Positions 29,220 to 40,071 of a stretch of DNA of 64,000 nt are shown piece by piece. Under the pieces are notes generated by a model. That model ran no database searches and was not told where the DNA came from. It was given only the letters and a program-made list of their open reading frames with translations. How positions within the stretch are numbered: position 1 is the stretch's first letter; each line of letters starts with the position of its first letter. The stretch spans positions 1 to 64,000 of the forward strand of contig JAMPAX010000006.1 in NCBI GenBank assembly GCA_023667015.1, read 5' to 3'. The DNA is from Muribaculaceae bacterium (GTDB lineage Bacteria; Bacteroidota; Bacteroidia; Bacteroidales; Muribaculaceae). The position numbers and the translations under genes were made by a program.

Positions 29220-31343
29220 ATGAAAGAACAGCAGAACAACGGGAAGAAAGTACTCGTAGTAGGCTCCGGAGGGCGCTGCCATGCGATAGTCGATGCCTTG
29301 TCACGCTCAGAGCGGGTAGGCAAGATATACTGCGCACCCGGCAACGCCGGAATATCCACCCAGGCCACATGCGTTGACCTCAATGTAGAAGACGTAAAAG
29401 GGCTTGCCGACTTTGCCCAGAGGGAGGGTATCGACATGACAATCGTAGGTCCGGAAGCCTCCTTGGCAGCCGGCATAGTCGACGAATTTAACAGCAGGGG
29501 ACTCAAAGCATTCGGTCCCTCGAAGTCAGCCACACGCATAGAAAGCTCTAAAGAATTCGCCAAAAAGATAATGTTTGGCCACGACATACCTACGGGTCAT
29601 TACCGCGTCTTCACCGACTATGAAGAAGCCATGCAATACTCACGCACCCTGGAGCCACCGATAGTAGTAAAATACGACGGACTGGCAGCAGGGAAGGGAG
29701 TGACCGTAGCCATGAGTCATGATGAGGCAGAAACAGCGCTGAAACATATGCTCGTAGACAAAGAATTCGGCACCGACAAAGTAATCATAGAAGAATACCT
29801 TGACGGACCGGAATTTTCGCTGATGTGTCTGGTCAACGGCGACAAAGTATATCCCCTCGCTGAAGCCCGCGACCATAAACGTGCTCACGAAGGAGACACC
29901 GGTCCGAACACCGGAGGAATGGGTGCCTACTCCCCGGTAGCCTTCATCACAGACGATATTCGTCACGAAGCGATGGAGAAAATTATGATACCCGCGGCAA
30001 AAGCTATGGTCAACGAAGGTACACCCTTTATGGGGGTACTCTACGGAGGACTTGTACTGACCAAAGAAGGGCCGAAGGTCATAGAATTCAACGCACGCTT
30101 CGGAGATCCGGAAACGGAGGTTGTACTTCCCCGCCTGAAGAGTGACTTCTACGACTTTGTAGAAGCCGTCATAGAAGGAAAAGATTATAATGCAGAATGG
30201 AGAGAAGAAAGCGCCTTGGGGATAGTCATCGCCTCCGAAGGATACCCCGGTAAATACACCAAAGGGGTAGAAATATCTGCCGGAGAGGATAAAGATTCCA
30301 AGATTTACCATATGGGCACAGCTCTGAGAGATGGGAAACTCGTCAGTGCTGGAGGTCGCGTAATGATGGCCGTAAGCTTAGCGGCGACAATGCCTGAAGC
30401 AAGACGCAAAGCATTGGCCGACACTGCCGACATAGCCACAGAAGGATTCTTCTATCGTCGCGACATTGGAGGAATGATAATTTCCGGCAGCGACATAGCC
30501 GGAGAAATAAAAGATAGCCTTCGCTCCGAATCTGAGGAATGCAAAAAGAAATGGGGGAGAACTCCTCATATTGCCGTAATACTCGTAGGGAACGATCCTG
30601 CCAGCGAACGCTACGTCAGCAACAAAGGGAAAGCAGCCGCCGACTGCGGGTTTGACCATACATTGCTTCATTTTCCCGAGAGCGTAAGCGAGAAGGAATT
30701 GCTGGCAGCAGTAGCCAAGCTCAATGAGAATCCCGATATTGATGGAGTGCTCGTACAATTGCCATTGCCCGGGCATATCAGCAAAACAAGAGTCATTGAC
30801 GCAATCGACCCTCTAAAAGACGTAGATGCTTTTCATCCTGAAAACGTTGCAAAACTATGGAAGAAGCAGGCTGATTTATTCCCCTGCACACCCAAAGGAA
30901 TCATCCGACTGCTCGACGAAGCAAGTGTAGAAATCGCCGGCAAGAGAGCAGTAGTAATCGGACGTAGCAACATGGTAGGCTTTCCGGTAGCAAAGATGCT
31001 GCTTGACCGCGATGCGACAGTCACCATAGCCCACAGCAAGACAAAAGACCTCGCAGCCATCACTCGCGAAGCTGACATATTAGTAGTCGCCATAGGGTGT
31101 GCCAAGCTGATAACCGCAGATATGGTAAAATCGGGAGCTGCCGTCATCGATGTAGGAATCAACCGCGACACGGAGACGGGAGGCATGTGTGGAGATGTAG
31201 ACTTTGAAGCCATCAAGAAGAAAGCCTCCGTCATCACTCCCGTACCGGGGGGAGTAGGACCGATGACCATAGCCTGCCTGATGGAGAACACAATGGAATG
31301 TTATCAGCGCGAGATGCATAAGAGAGAAACATCAAAGCATTGA
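29220..31343 (+). CDS. purD-folD: PurD-FolD fusion: GAR synthetase joined to methylene-THF dehydrogenase/cyclohydrolase
   Basis: The 707-residue protein joins two complete enzymes with no linker. Residues 1-418 are PurD, which makes GAR from phosphoribosylamine and glycine: VVGSGGR at the N-terminus, DGLAAGKGV, RDHKRAHEGDTGPNTGGMG, NARFGDPETE, ending FFYRRDIGG where stand-alone PurD normally ends. Residues 419-707 are FolD, starting at Met419 (MIISGSDIAGEIK): Lys469 in YVSNKGK, Gln513 in VQLPLP, Asp536 in DVDAFHPEN, the NADP site GRSNMVG, and ITPVPGGVGPMT. All key residues for both folate activities are present. FolD makes the 10-formyl-THF used by PurN and PurH, encoded just upstream. The start is ATG 29220; the frame also opens inside purH at 29172. 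An internal start at Met419, preceded by GGAGGA, could give free FolD. Confidence 0.92.
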   Translation: MKEQQNNGKKVLVVGSGGRCHAIVDALSRSERVGKIYCAPGNAGISTQATCVDLNVEDVKGLADFAQREGIDMTIVGPEASLAAGIVDEFNSRGLKAFGPSKSATRIESSKEFAKKIMFGHDIPTGHYRVFTDYEEAMQYSRTLEPPIVVKYDGLAAGKGVTVAMSHDEAETALKHMLVDKEFGTDKVIIEEYLDGPEFSLMCLVNGDKVYPLAEARDHKRAHEGDTGPNTGGMGAYSPVAFITDDIRHEAMEKIMIPAAKAMVNEGTPFMGVLYGGLVLTKEGPKVIEFNARFGDPETEVVLPRLKSDFYDFVEAVIEGKDYNAEWREESALGIVIASEGYPGKYTKGVEISAGEDKDSKIYHMGTALRDGKLVSAGGRVMMAVSLAATMPEARRKALADTADIATEGFFYRRDIGGMIISGSDIAGEIKDSLRSESEECKKKWGRTPHIAVILVGNDPASERYVSNKGKAAADCGFDHTLLHFPESVSEKELLAAVAKLNENPDIDGVLVQLPLPGHISKTRVIDAIDPLKDVDAFHPENVAKLWKKQADLFPCTPKGIIRLLDEASVEIAGKRAVVIGRSNMVGFPVAKMLLDRDATVTIAHSKTKDLAAITREADILVVAIGCAKLITADMVKSGAAVIDVGINRDTETGGMCGDVDFEAIKKKASVITPVPGGVGPMTIACLMENTMECYQREMHKRETSKH

Positions 31344-31379
31344 GCATAAGGTAAAATCAACAGAAAAGTCAAAGAAACA

Positions 31380-32678
31380 ATGATAGAAAGATACGGAAGA
31401 AAAGAGATGCGCGACGTCTGGACGGAACAGAGCAAATTTGAAGCCTACTTGAAAGTAGAGTTGCTCGCCGCTGAGGCCTGGAAAGAACTCGGGGTCATCC
31501 CCGCAGAAGACATCGAAAAGCTCAACAGCCAAGCCAGCTTCGACATCGACCGAATAAAAGAGATAGAAGAGAGTACTCGCCACGACATCGTAGCCTTCAC
31601 ACGCGCTGTCAGCGAAACGCTGGGCCAGGAGCGCAAGTGGGTGCACTACGGGTTGACGAGCACCGACGTAGTCGACACCGCCAACGGCTACATCTTCAAG
31701 CGTGCTAACGATATCATCCGCAAAGACCTGGAGAAATTCTCGCTGATGCTCAAGAGGCGTGCATTAGAATTCAAGAATCAACCCTGTATCGGACGTACCC
31801 ACGGCATACATGCCGACATTACATGCTTTGGTCTGAAATGGGTGCTCTGGCATGCTGAGATGGAACGCAATATCAAGCGCTTCGACGAAGCCGCCAAAGG
31901 GGTGGAAGTAGGCAAGATTAGTGGAGCTGTAGGCAACTTCGCGAATATTCCGCCATTTGTGCAAGATTATGTATGTGAGAAACTTTGCATATCCTCTGCA
32001 GATGTATCCACCCAAGTTATACAGCGAGACCGCCACGCCTTCTACATGGCCGCTATAGCTCTGGTGGGGGCTACCTTAGAGCAGATGGCAATGGAAGTGC
32101 GCAATCTCCAGCGCACAGAGGTCCACGAAGTGGAAGAAGCCTTCGGCAAGGGTCAGAAAGGATCGAGCGCAATGCCCCACAAGCGCAACCCGATAAGCTC
32201 GGAAAATATATGTGGCTGTGCTCGCGTACTTCGCGGATATATGGCCACGGCCTATGAGAACGTAGCTCTGTGGCATGAGCGCGATATCTCCCACTCTGCC
32301 ACAGAGCGAATTATCATGCCCGATGCTACAATACTATTGGACTATATGCTCAACAGAATGATGGGAATACTCGAAAAACTCGTAATATTCCCTGAAAAAA
32401 TGCTCTCCGACATCTATATGACCAATGGAGTCATCTTCGCACAGAGAGTAATGAATGCCCTAATTTCCAAAGGCTTTACCCGCGAGCAAGCTTACGATAC
32501 GGTACAGCCGATAGCTATGGAAGCTATGCGGCTTGGCAAGCCCTACAAAGAGCTGTTGGAGCAAAATAAGACAGTCATGTCAGAGCTGGGTGCCGCGGAG
32601 CTGGAGGGATGTTTCACATTAGATTACTACATGAAGAACGTAGACTACATCTACGAACGCAACAATATCAAGGAATAA
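31380..32678 (+). CDS. purB: Adenylosuccinate lyase
   Basis: PurB cleaves SAICAR to AICAR and adenylosuccinate to AMP, so it acts in both the IMP pathway and the AMP branch. The lyase-family signature SSAMPHKRNPISSENI carries the flexible-loop catalytic serine, and TSTDVVDTANG and GRTHG are present. The length of 432 residues is normal. A single base separates its stop from the purA start. Confidence 0.95.
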   Translation: MIERYGRKEMRDVWTEQSKFEAYLKVELLAAEAWKELGVIPAEDIEKLNSQASFDIDRIKEIEESTRHDIVAFTRAVSETLGQERKWVHYGLTSTDVVDTANGYIFKRANDIIRKDLEKFSLMLKRRALEFKNQPCIGRTHGIHADITCFGLKWVLWHAEMERNIKRFDEAAKGVEVGKISGAVGNFANIPPFVQDYVCEKLCISSADVSTQVIQRDRHAFYMAAIALVGATLEQMAMEVRNLQRTEVHEVEEAFGKGQKGSSAMPHKRNPISSENICGCARVLRGYMATAYENVALWHERDISHSATERIIMPDATILLDYMLNRMMGILEKLVIFPEKMLSDIYMTNGVIFAQRVMNALISKGFTREQAYDTVQPIAMEAMRLGKPYKELLEQNKTVMSELGAAELEGCFTLDYYMKNVDYIYERNNIKE

Positions 32679-32679
32679 A

Positions 32680-33975
32680 ATGTCAAGAAGATTAGTAGTT
32701 ACCGGCTCCCAATGGGGCGACGAAGGAAAAGGGAAAATAACCGATTACTTCGCATGTCGCGCAAACATGGTAGTTAGATACCAGGGGGGCAACAACGCGG
32801 GCCACAGCGTAAAATTCGGCGGCAAGAAATACTCCCTGCAGAGCATCCCGTCGGGAATCTTCAATCCGGAAACAGTCAATGTCATGGGCAACGGTATGGT
32901 AGTTAACCCGGCATCTGTGATATCAGAGCTGGCAAAGCTACGCGAAAATGGAGTATGCGAATACACATTGCTAATATCCGATAGAGCAGCAATGGTCATG
33001 CCCTGGCATTCCGCACTCGACGGCGCATACGAATCGGGCCTTGGCAATTCCAAGATTGGCACCACCAAGAAAGGTATCGGCCCGGCATATTCCGACAAAT
33101 ATAGCCGCACAGGCTTGCGAATGGGCGATCTGCTAGAGCCGGAATACTTTGCAGAACGACTGAAAAGCGCCATTGAGATAAAGAACATAGAACTTCGTGC
33201 ACTCGGCCTCGAAGAGTACGAATTTCAGAAAGTCTACGATGAATATATGGGCTATGCACGCGAATTGGGACCAATGATTTGCGACACATCGTTGGTCATC
33301 GACAGTGCATTGCGTAGGGAAGATGCCAAAGTCCTGTTTGAAGGAGCGCAAGGGATGATGCTCTGCATCGAGCATGGCACATATCCCTACGTAACCTCCT
33401 CCTGTCCCTCGGCCGCCAGCGTAGCGGTAGGTGCGGGTATCTCCCCCAAATGGATAGACAACGTAGTCGGCGTAGCCAAAGCCTACTGCACACGAGTAGG
33501 AGAGGGACCGTTCCCCACAGAATTCTTCGACAAGACAGCAGAAGAAATTCGCGAACGCGGCCATGAATATGGTACCGTCACCGGACGTCCGCGCCGTATC
33601 GGATGGTTTGACGCGGTAGTAGCTAAATATACCAGCCGTCTGGCCGGCATTGACTATTGGGCACTTATGCTCTTCGATGTACTCTCAGGGTTGGAGAAAG
33701 TGAAAATCTGCACAGGCTACGAACTCGACGGCAAGATACTGCAGGCACCCCCGGCAACAATCGGAGCCCTTCGCCGTGTAAAGCCCGTATTTATTGAGAT
33801 GGAAGGATGGCAGGAAGACTTGACAAAGATGAAATCAGCAGAAGAATTTCCTGAAGCCGCCAAAGCCTATATCCGCAAGATAGAAGAGCTCACCGGAGTG
33901 CCCGTAGGAATAGTATCCGTAGGTCCGGATCGAAGTGAGACTATAATAATAAACGAGAATCTACGTAATTTCTAA
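32680..33975 (+). CDS. purA: Adenylosuccinate synthetase
   Basis: This enzyme uses GTP and aspartate to convert IMP to adenylosuccinate. The N-terminal GTP loop GSQWGDEGKGK contains the catalytic Asp, and GGNNAGH supplies the catalytic His. The C-terminal TVTGRPRRIGWFD segment, with the IMP-binding arginines, is intact. The 431 residues match the family. It is directly coupled to purB and followed 6 nt later by guaB, so both branches from IMP are encoded side by side. Confidence 0.95.
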   Translation: MSRRLVVTGSQWGDEGKGKITDYFACRANMVVRYQGGNNAGHSVKFGGKKYSLQSIPSGIFNPETVNVMGNGMVVNPASVISELAKLRENGVCEYTLLISDRAAMVMPWHSALDGAYESGLGNSKIGTTKKGIGPAYSDKYSRTGLRMGDLLEPEYFAERLKSAIEIKNIELRALGLEEYEFQKVYDEYMGYARELGPMICDTSLVIDSALRREDAKVLFEGAQGMMLCIEHGTYPYVTSSCPSAASVAVGAGISPKWIDNVVGVAKAYCTRVGEGPFPTEFFDKTAEEIRERGHEYGTVTGRPRRIGWFDAVVAKYTSRLAGIDYWALMLFDVLSGLEKVKICTGYELDGKILQAPPATIGALRRVKPVFIEMEGWQEDLTKMKSAEEFPEAAKAYIRKIEELTGVPVGIVSVGPDRSETIIINENLRNF

Positions 33976-35454
<1,479 letters not shown>

Positions 35455-35476
35455 TCTCATAGGATACTGAAATATA

Positions 35477-37003
35477 ATGGAAAAGATAATAATATTGGAT
35501 TTCGGTTCGCAGTATACGCAGCTTATAGCACGGCGTATCCGTGAAGCTAACGTATACTGCGAAATCCACCCCTACAATAAACTACCGGAACTGGACTCCG
35601 ACGTAAAGGGAGTTATACTCTCCGGCAGTCCATACTCCGTCAATGATCCCGAGGCGCCCCATCCTGCCTTAGACAAGATCCCTTCCGAAATGCCCCTGCT
35701 CGGTGTTTGCTACGGTGCACAATACCTGGCAAAAAATGGCGGGGGAGCTGTAGAGTCGGCTCCAAGTCGCGAATATGGCAGGGCAATGTTGGAGATAGTA
35801 GAGCCGACAGACCCTCTTATGGAGGGTCTGCCATCGCCCACTCAGGTATGGATGTCGCACGGCGATACCATCACCAATCTCCCCGATAATTTCAAAGTCA
35901 TAGCCTCTACCGACAATGTGACCAACGCGGCATTCCGCATAGAGGGACACCGCGTTTGGGGCATACAATTCCATCCGGAAGTATACCATTCCACTGATGG
36001 AGCCCTACTTCTCAACAACTTTGTAGTCAAGATTTGTGGATGCCACGGCGACTGGAGTCCGGCATCATTTATTGAGACTACCGTGGCAACACTCAAGGAG
36101 AAGCTTGGCGATGACAAGGTGATCCTCGGACTCTCAGGGGGTGTAGACTCATCGGTGGCTGCCATGTTGCTTCATCGTGCCATTGGCAAGAATCTTACCT
36201 GCATCTTCGTAGACAACGGGCTGCTACGTGCTGATGAGTTTACCGACGTACTGAACTCCTACAAAGACATGGGGCTCAATGTCATTGGAGTAGATGCCTC
36301 TAAGAGATTTTATTCCGACCTCAGGGGAGTGACCGATCCGGAGAAAAAAAGGAAAGTCATAGGGCGCGACTTTGTGGAAGTATTCAACGCAGAAGCACAG
36401 AAAATTTCCGGAGCCCGTTGGCTCGCACAAGGCACCATTTATCCGGACGTCATAGAAAGCGTGTCGGTCAATGGGCCTTCGGCCACCATCAAATCCCACC
36501 ACAACGTTGGTGGGCTCCCGGAGAAGATGAATCTCAAAATTGTAGAGCCACTCAGACTTCTCTTCAAGGATGAAGTGCGCAGAGTAGGCCAGGCATTAGG
36601 AATGAAGCCCGAGCTGCTTGGACGGCATCCCTTCCCCGGACCGGGACTTGGCATACGAGTGCTCGGAGAGGTCACCGAAACAAAGGTAAAAATCCTACAG
36701 CAGGCCGACAAGATATTTATCGACAATCTACGAGCCGACGGACTCTACGACAAAGTATGGCAGGCAGGAGCAATCCTGCTACCGGTGCAGAGTGTAGGGG
36801 TCATGGGCGATGAACGCACCTACGAGAATTGTGTGGCATTGCGAGCCGTCATATCTACGGATGGTATGACAGCAGATTGGGTGCATCTTCCCTATGAATT
36901 CCTGGCACGTACAAGCAATGAGATTATCAACAAAGTAAGAGGTGTCAACAGAGTAGTCTACGACATATCCTCGAAGCCACCTGCCACAATTGAGTGGGAA
37001 TAG
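35477..37003 (+). CDS. guaA: GMP synthase (glutamine-hydrolysing)
   Basis: GuaA aminates XMP to GMP. The N-terminal class I glutaminase has the Cys nucleophile in [11 protein letters not shown] and the His-Glu pair in FHPEVYHS. The ATP pyrophosphatase P-loop [14 protein letters not shown] starts near residue 218, and the dimerisation domain ends in the family tail [10 protein letters not shown]. The length of 508 residues is normal. After guaA a 93-nt gap with a small GCGAGC/GCTCGC hairpin precedes the purF-like gene. Confidence 0.95.
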   Translation: MEKIIILDFGSQYTQLIARRIREANVYCEIHPYNKLPELDSDVKGVILSGSPYSVNDPEAPHPALDKIPSEMPLLGVCYGAQYLAKNGGGAVESAPSREYGRAMLEIVEPTDPLMEGLPSPTQVWMSHGDTITNLPDNFKVIASTDNVTNAAFRIEGHRVWGIQFHPEVYHSTDGALLLNNFVVKICGCHGDWSPASFIETTVATLKEKLGDDKVILGLSGGVDSSVAAMLLHRAIGKNLTCIFVDNGLLRADEFTDVLNSYKDMGLNVIGVDASKRFYSDLRGVTDPEKKRKVIGRDFVEVFNAEAQKISGARWLAQGTIYPDVIESVSVNGPSATIKSHHNVGGLPEKMNLKIVEPLRLLFKDEVRRVGQALGMKPELLGRHPFPGPGLGIRVLGEVTETKVKILQQADKIFIDNLRADGLYDKVWQAGAILLPVQSVGVMGDERTYENCVALRAVISTDGMTADWVHLPYEFLARTSNEIINKVRGVNRVVYDISSKPPATIEWE

Positions 37004-37096
37004 GGTCAAAATTCGACTTTGCCTGAATTTAGTTGATAAAAAATGCGAGCCGGAAGCTCGCCGTCCTTGATAGATTATAGTATAGAGAAAATATAG

Positions 37097-38992
37097 ATGG
37101 ATACGTTGAAACATGAATGCGGTGTGGCCATGATTCGCTTGCGCAAACCTTTGGAATATTACCTGAAGGAGTATGGGCGGTGGACCTATGGTCTGGACAA
37201 GCTATATCTTATGATGGAGAAACAGCACAACCGCGGACAAGAGGGCGCCGGACTGGCAGTGGTGAAACTGCAGGCCAATCCGGGAGAGGAATATATGTTC
37301 CGTGAGCGAGCCCAAGGCTCAGGAGCGATTACAGAAATCTTTGACAATATTAAGCAACACTGGCAGGGAATTGACCCGGCATTGCTCCACGATGCGGAGT
37401 ATGCCAAGCAACGCCTACCCTTTGCCGGAGAATTATATATGGGACATCTTCGCTACTCCACAACGGGCAGAACGGGAATAAGCTACGTGCATCCCTTTCT
37501 GAGACGTAACAACTGGAGAGCGAAAAACCTCTGTATGTGTGGTAACTTCAACATGACAAACGTAGATGAAGTCTTCGCCGATATCACCGCCTTAGGGCAA
37601 CATCCGCGAAAATACGCCGATACGTATATAATGCTTGAGCAACTCGGCCACCGACTTGACAGAGAGGTAGAGCGTCTTTTCAACGAAGCTCGCGATAAAG
37701 GACTGAAAGGAATGGATATCACCCACTTCATCGAAAAGCACGTAGACCTCACCAACATGCTGAAGACAGCTACAGCCAAATGGGATGGCGGCTACGTCAT
37801 CTGTGGGGTCACCGGTTCGGGCGAGGCATTCGCTCTCCGCGACCCTTGGGGAATACGCACAGCATTCTGGTATGCCGACGACGAAAAGATAGTCCTCGCC
37901 TCTGAGCGTCCCGTATTGCAGACAACTTTCGGCCTCGAAATTGAACAAATCCATGAACTCCAACCCGGACAAGCCCTCTTGATATCCAAAGATGGCAATT
38001 ATCGGTTTGAACAGGTCAACCCACCTCTAAGGAAACTGCCCTGCTCCTTTGAACGCATATACTTCAGTCGCGGCTCCGATCGCGATATCTATCGCGAACG
38101 CAAGGAACTCGGACGAAGACTGACGGATCCTATCCTCAAGAGTGTAGACTATGACATAGACCATACTGTAGTATCCTTTATCCCCAACACGGCAGAAGTG
38201 GCATACTACGGCATGCTCGATGGTCTCAACGACTATCTCAATGAATTGAAAGCAAAGGAGATAGCTAAGCTAAGCGCTACTACCGACCCTGAGGCGCTTC
38301 GCAAGATACTCTCCCATAAAATACGTAGTGAAAAAGTAGCTATTAAAGACATCAAACTCCGCACCTTCATTGCAGAAGGAGAGAGTCGCAATGACTTAGC
38401 AGCCCACGTCTACGACATCACTTACGGCAGTATCAATCCCGGAAAAGACAACCTCATAGTTATCGACGACAGCATAGTACGAGGTACTACTTTGAAGCAA
38501 AGCATTTTAGGCATACTCGACAGACTCAATCCCAAAAAGATAGTAGTAGTCAGCAGCTCTCCGCAGGTGCGCTATCCCGACTACTACGGCATAGATATGT
38601 CGAGCCTCGAGCAGTTTATCGCCTTTCGAGCCGCCATCTCGCTACTGAAAAACAGCGGCAGAGGACAGCTGATTGACGAAATCTACGAACTATGTAAGGC
38701 GCAAGAAGGGAAGAAGAAAGAAGAGATGGAAAACTACGTGAAGCGCATCTACGCACCCTTTACCGACGAAGAGATATCGGCAGAGATTGTAAGAATGCTC
38801 AAGCCCGATTATGTCAGAGCAGAAGTAGAGATAGTATATCAGCCGCTAAAGAGTCTGCACGAGTGCTGTCCCGACCATCCGGGCGACTGGTACTTCAGCG
38901 GAGACTATCCTACACCCGGAGGGGTGAAGAAGGTGAATAGTGCCTTCATAGATTATTACGAAAACACTTATCGTCATTCCAAGAATATATGA
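37097..38992 (+). CDS. purF: Amidophosphoribosyltransferase family protein, large form
   Basis: PurF makes phosphoribosylamine from PRPP and glutamine, the first committed purine step. The class II glutaminase cysteine is Cys8 (KHECGVAM), so a short propeptide would be removed, followed by QHNRGQEGAGL. The phosphoribosyltransferase PRPP loop is VIDDSIVRGTTLKQS. At 631 residues it is well above the usual 470-500, with insertions in both halves. Large PurF-like proteins next to carAB are known in Bacteroides alongside a canonical PurF, so this may be the main enzyme or a paralogue. Its stop overlaps carA by 4 nt. Confidence 0.8.
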   Translation: MDTLKHECGVAMIRLRKPLEYYLKEYGRWTYGLDKLYLMMEKQHNRGQEGAGLAVVKLQANPGEEYMFRERAQGSGAITEIFDNIKQHWQGIDPALLHDAEYAKQRLPFAGELYMGHLRYSTTGRTGISYVHPFLRRNNWRAKNLCMCGNFNMTNVDEVFADITALGQHPRKYADTYIMLEQLGHRLDREVERLFNEARDKGLKGMDITHFIEKHVDLTNMLKTATAKWDGGYVICGVTGSGEAFALRDPWGIRTAFWYADDEKIVLASERPVLQTTFGLEIEQIHELQPGQALLISKDGNYRFEQVNPPLRKLPCSFERIYFSRGSDRDIYRERKELGRRLTDPILKSVDYDIDHTVVSFIPNTAEVAYYGMLDGLNDYLNELKAKEIAKLSATTDPEALRKILSHKIRSEKVAIKDIKLRTFIAEGESRNDLAAHVYDITYGSINPGKDNLIVIDDSIVRGTTLKQSILGILDRLNPKKIVVVSSSPQVRYPDYYGIDMSSLEQFIAFRAAISLLKNSGRGQLIDEIYELCKAQEGKKKEEMENYVKRIYAPFTDEEISAEIVRMLKPDYVRAEVEIVYQPLKSLHECCPDHPGDWYFSGDYPTPGGVKKVNSAFIDYYENTYRHSKNI

Positions 38993-40071
38993 AAAAAGCC
39001 AGACTGATACTCGATAGCGGAAAGATTTTTGAAGGAGAATCGTTCGGCGCAACACTCCCTGCAGCAGGCGAGGTAGTATTTAATACGGCAATGACCGGCT
39101 ATCCGGAGAGTCTTACCGACCCATCATATGCAGGGCAGATAATGGTGCTGACCTATCCTCTCGTAGGCAACTATGGAGTACCCTCCACAGAGAAAAATAC
39201 CGAGGGGATACCCCTGCATATGGAAAGCGGCAGGATATACCCGGCAGGACTCGTGGTAGCAGATTATTCTGAAAAATATTCTCACTGGAACGCCAATGAG
39301 AGCCTCAGCGACTGGCTTGAGCGTGAAGGAGTAGCCGGTATCACCGGCATTGACACTCGCGAACTGACAAAAGAACTGCGCGAACACGGCGTTATCACCG
39401 GCAAGATAGAAATAGAAGGAGAAGAATCTCCGGCCGATGCGGTCTACGAAGGTATCAACTGGGTAGAGCGTGTCAGCTGTTCCGAACCTATCCGATACAA
39501 TAGCGGCAAGGGGCTGCCACGCGTAGTACTGGTAGACTGCGGGGTGAAAGCCAACATCATCCGCTGCCTGATTAATAGGGGAGTAGAAGTTATCAGAGTG
39601 CCATGGGACTATGATTTCAATACCCTGGAATACGACGGGCTATTCATCTCCAACGGACCGGGCAATCCCGATGAATGTCCCCAAGCTGTAGTCAATATCC
39701 GCAAAGCCATGGAGAATCCCAAATTGCCGATATTTGGTATATGCATGGGAAATCAGCTACTGGCAAAAGCCGCCGGAGCTAAAATCTACAAGCTTAAATA
39801 TGGACATCGTAGCCACAATCAGCCGGTGATTCAAAACGGTACTCAGCGTTGTTTCATCACCTCACAAAACCATGGATATGCCGTAGATGCAACCACCTTA
39901 GGAGAAGGCTGGGAACCGCTGTTTACCAATCTCAACGACAACACCAACGAAGGAATACGCCATAAGAGCAACCCATGGTTTTCAGCTCAATTCCACCCTG
40001 AGGCCGCATCCGGCCCCACTGATACTGAATTTCTCTTCGACGAATTCATAAAGTTACTCCCGAAAAAATGA
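38989..40071 (+). CDS. carA: Carbamoyl-phosphate synthase, small (glutaminase) subunit
   Basis: CarA hydrolyses glutamine and passes ammonia to CarB. Its N-terminal domain begins ARLILDSGKIFEGESFG. The C-terminal class I glutaminase has Cys in GICMGNQLLAKAAGA and His-Glu in FHPEAASGPTDTEFLFD. The 360 residues are normal. It overlaps purF and carB by 4 nt each, so tight translational coupling is likely. It joins the purine run to pyrimidine and arginine supply. Confidence 0.95.
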   Translation: MKKARLILDSGKIFEGESFGATLPAAGEVVFNTAMTGYPESLTDPSYAGQIMVLTYPLVGNYGVPSTEKNTEGIPLHMESGRIYPAGLVVADYSEKYSHWNANESLSDWLEREGVAGITGIDTRELTKELREHGVITGKIEIEGEESPADAVYEGINWVERVSCSEPIRYNSGKGLPRVVLVDCGVKANIIRCLINRGVEVIRVPWDYDFNTLEYDGLFISNGPGNPDECPQAVVNIRKAMENPKLPIFGICMGNQLLAKAAGAKIYKLKYGHRSHNQPVIQNGTQRCFITSQNHGYAVDATTLGEGWEPLFTNLNDNTNEGIRHKSNPWFSAQFHPEAASGPTDTEFLFDEFIKLLPKK

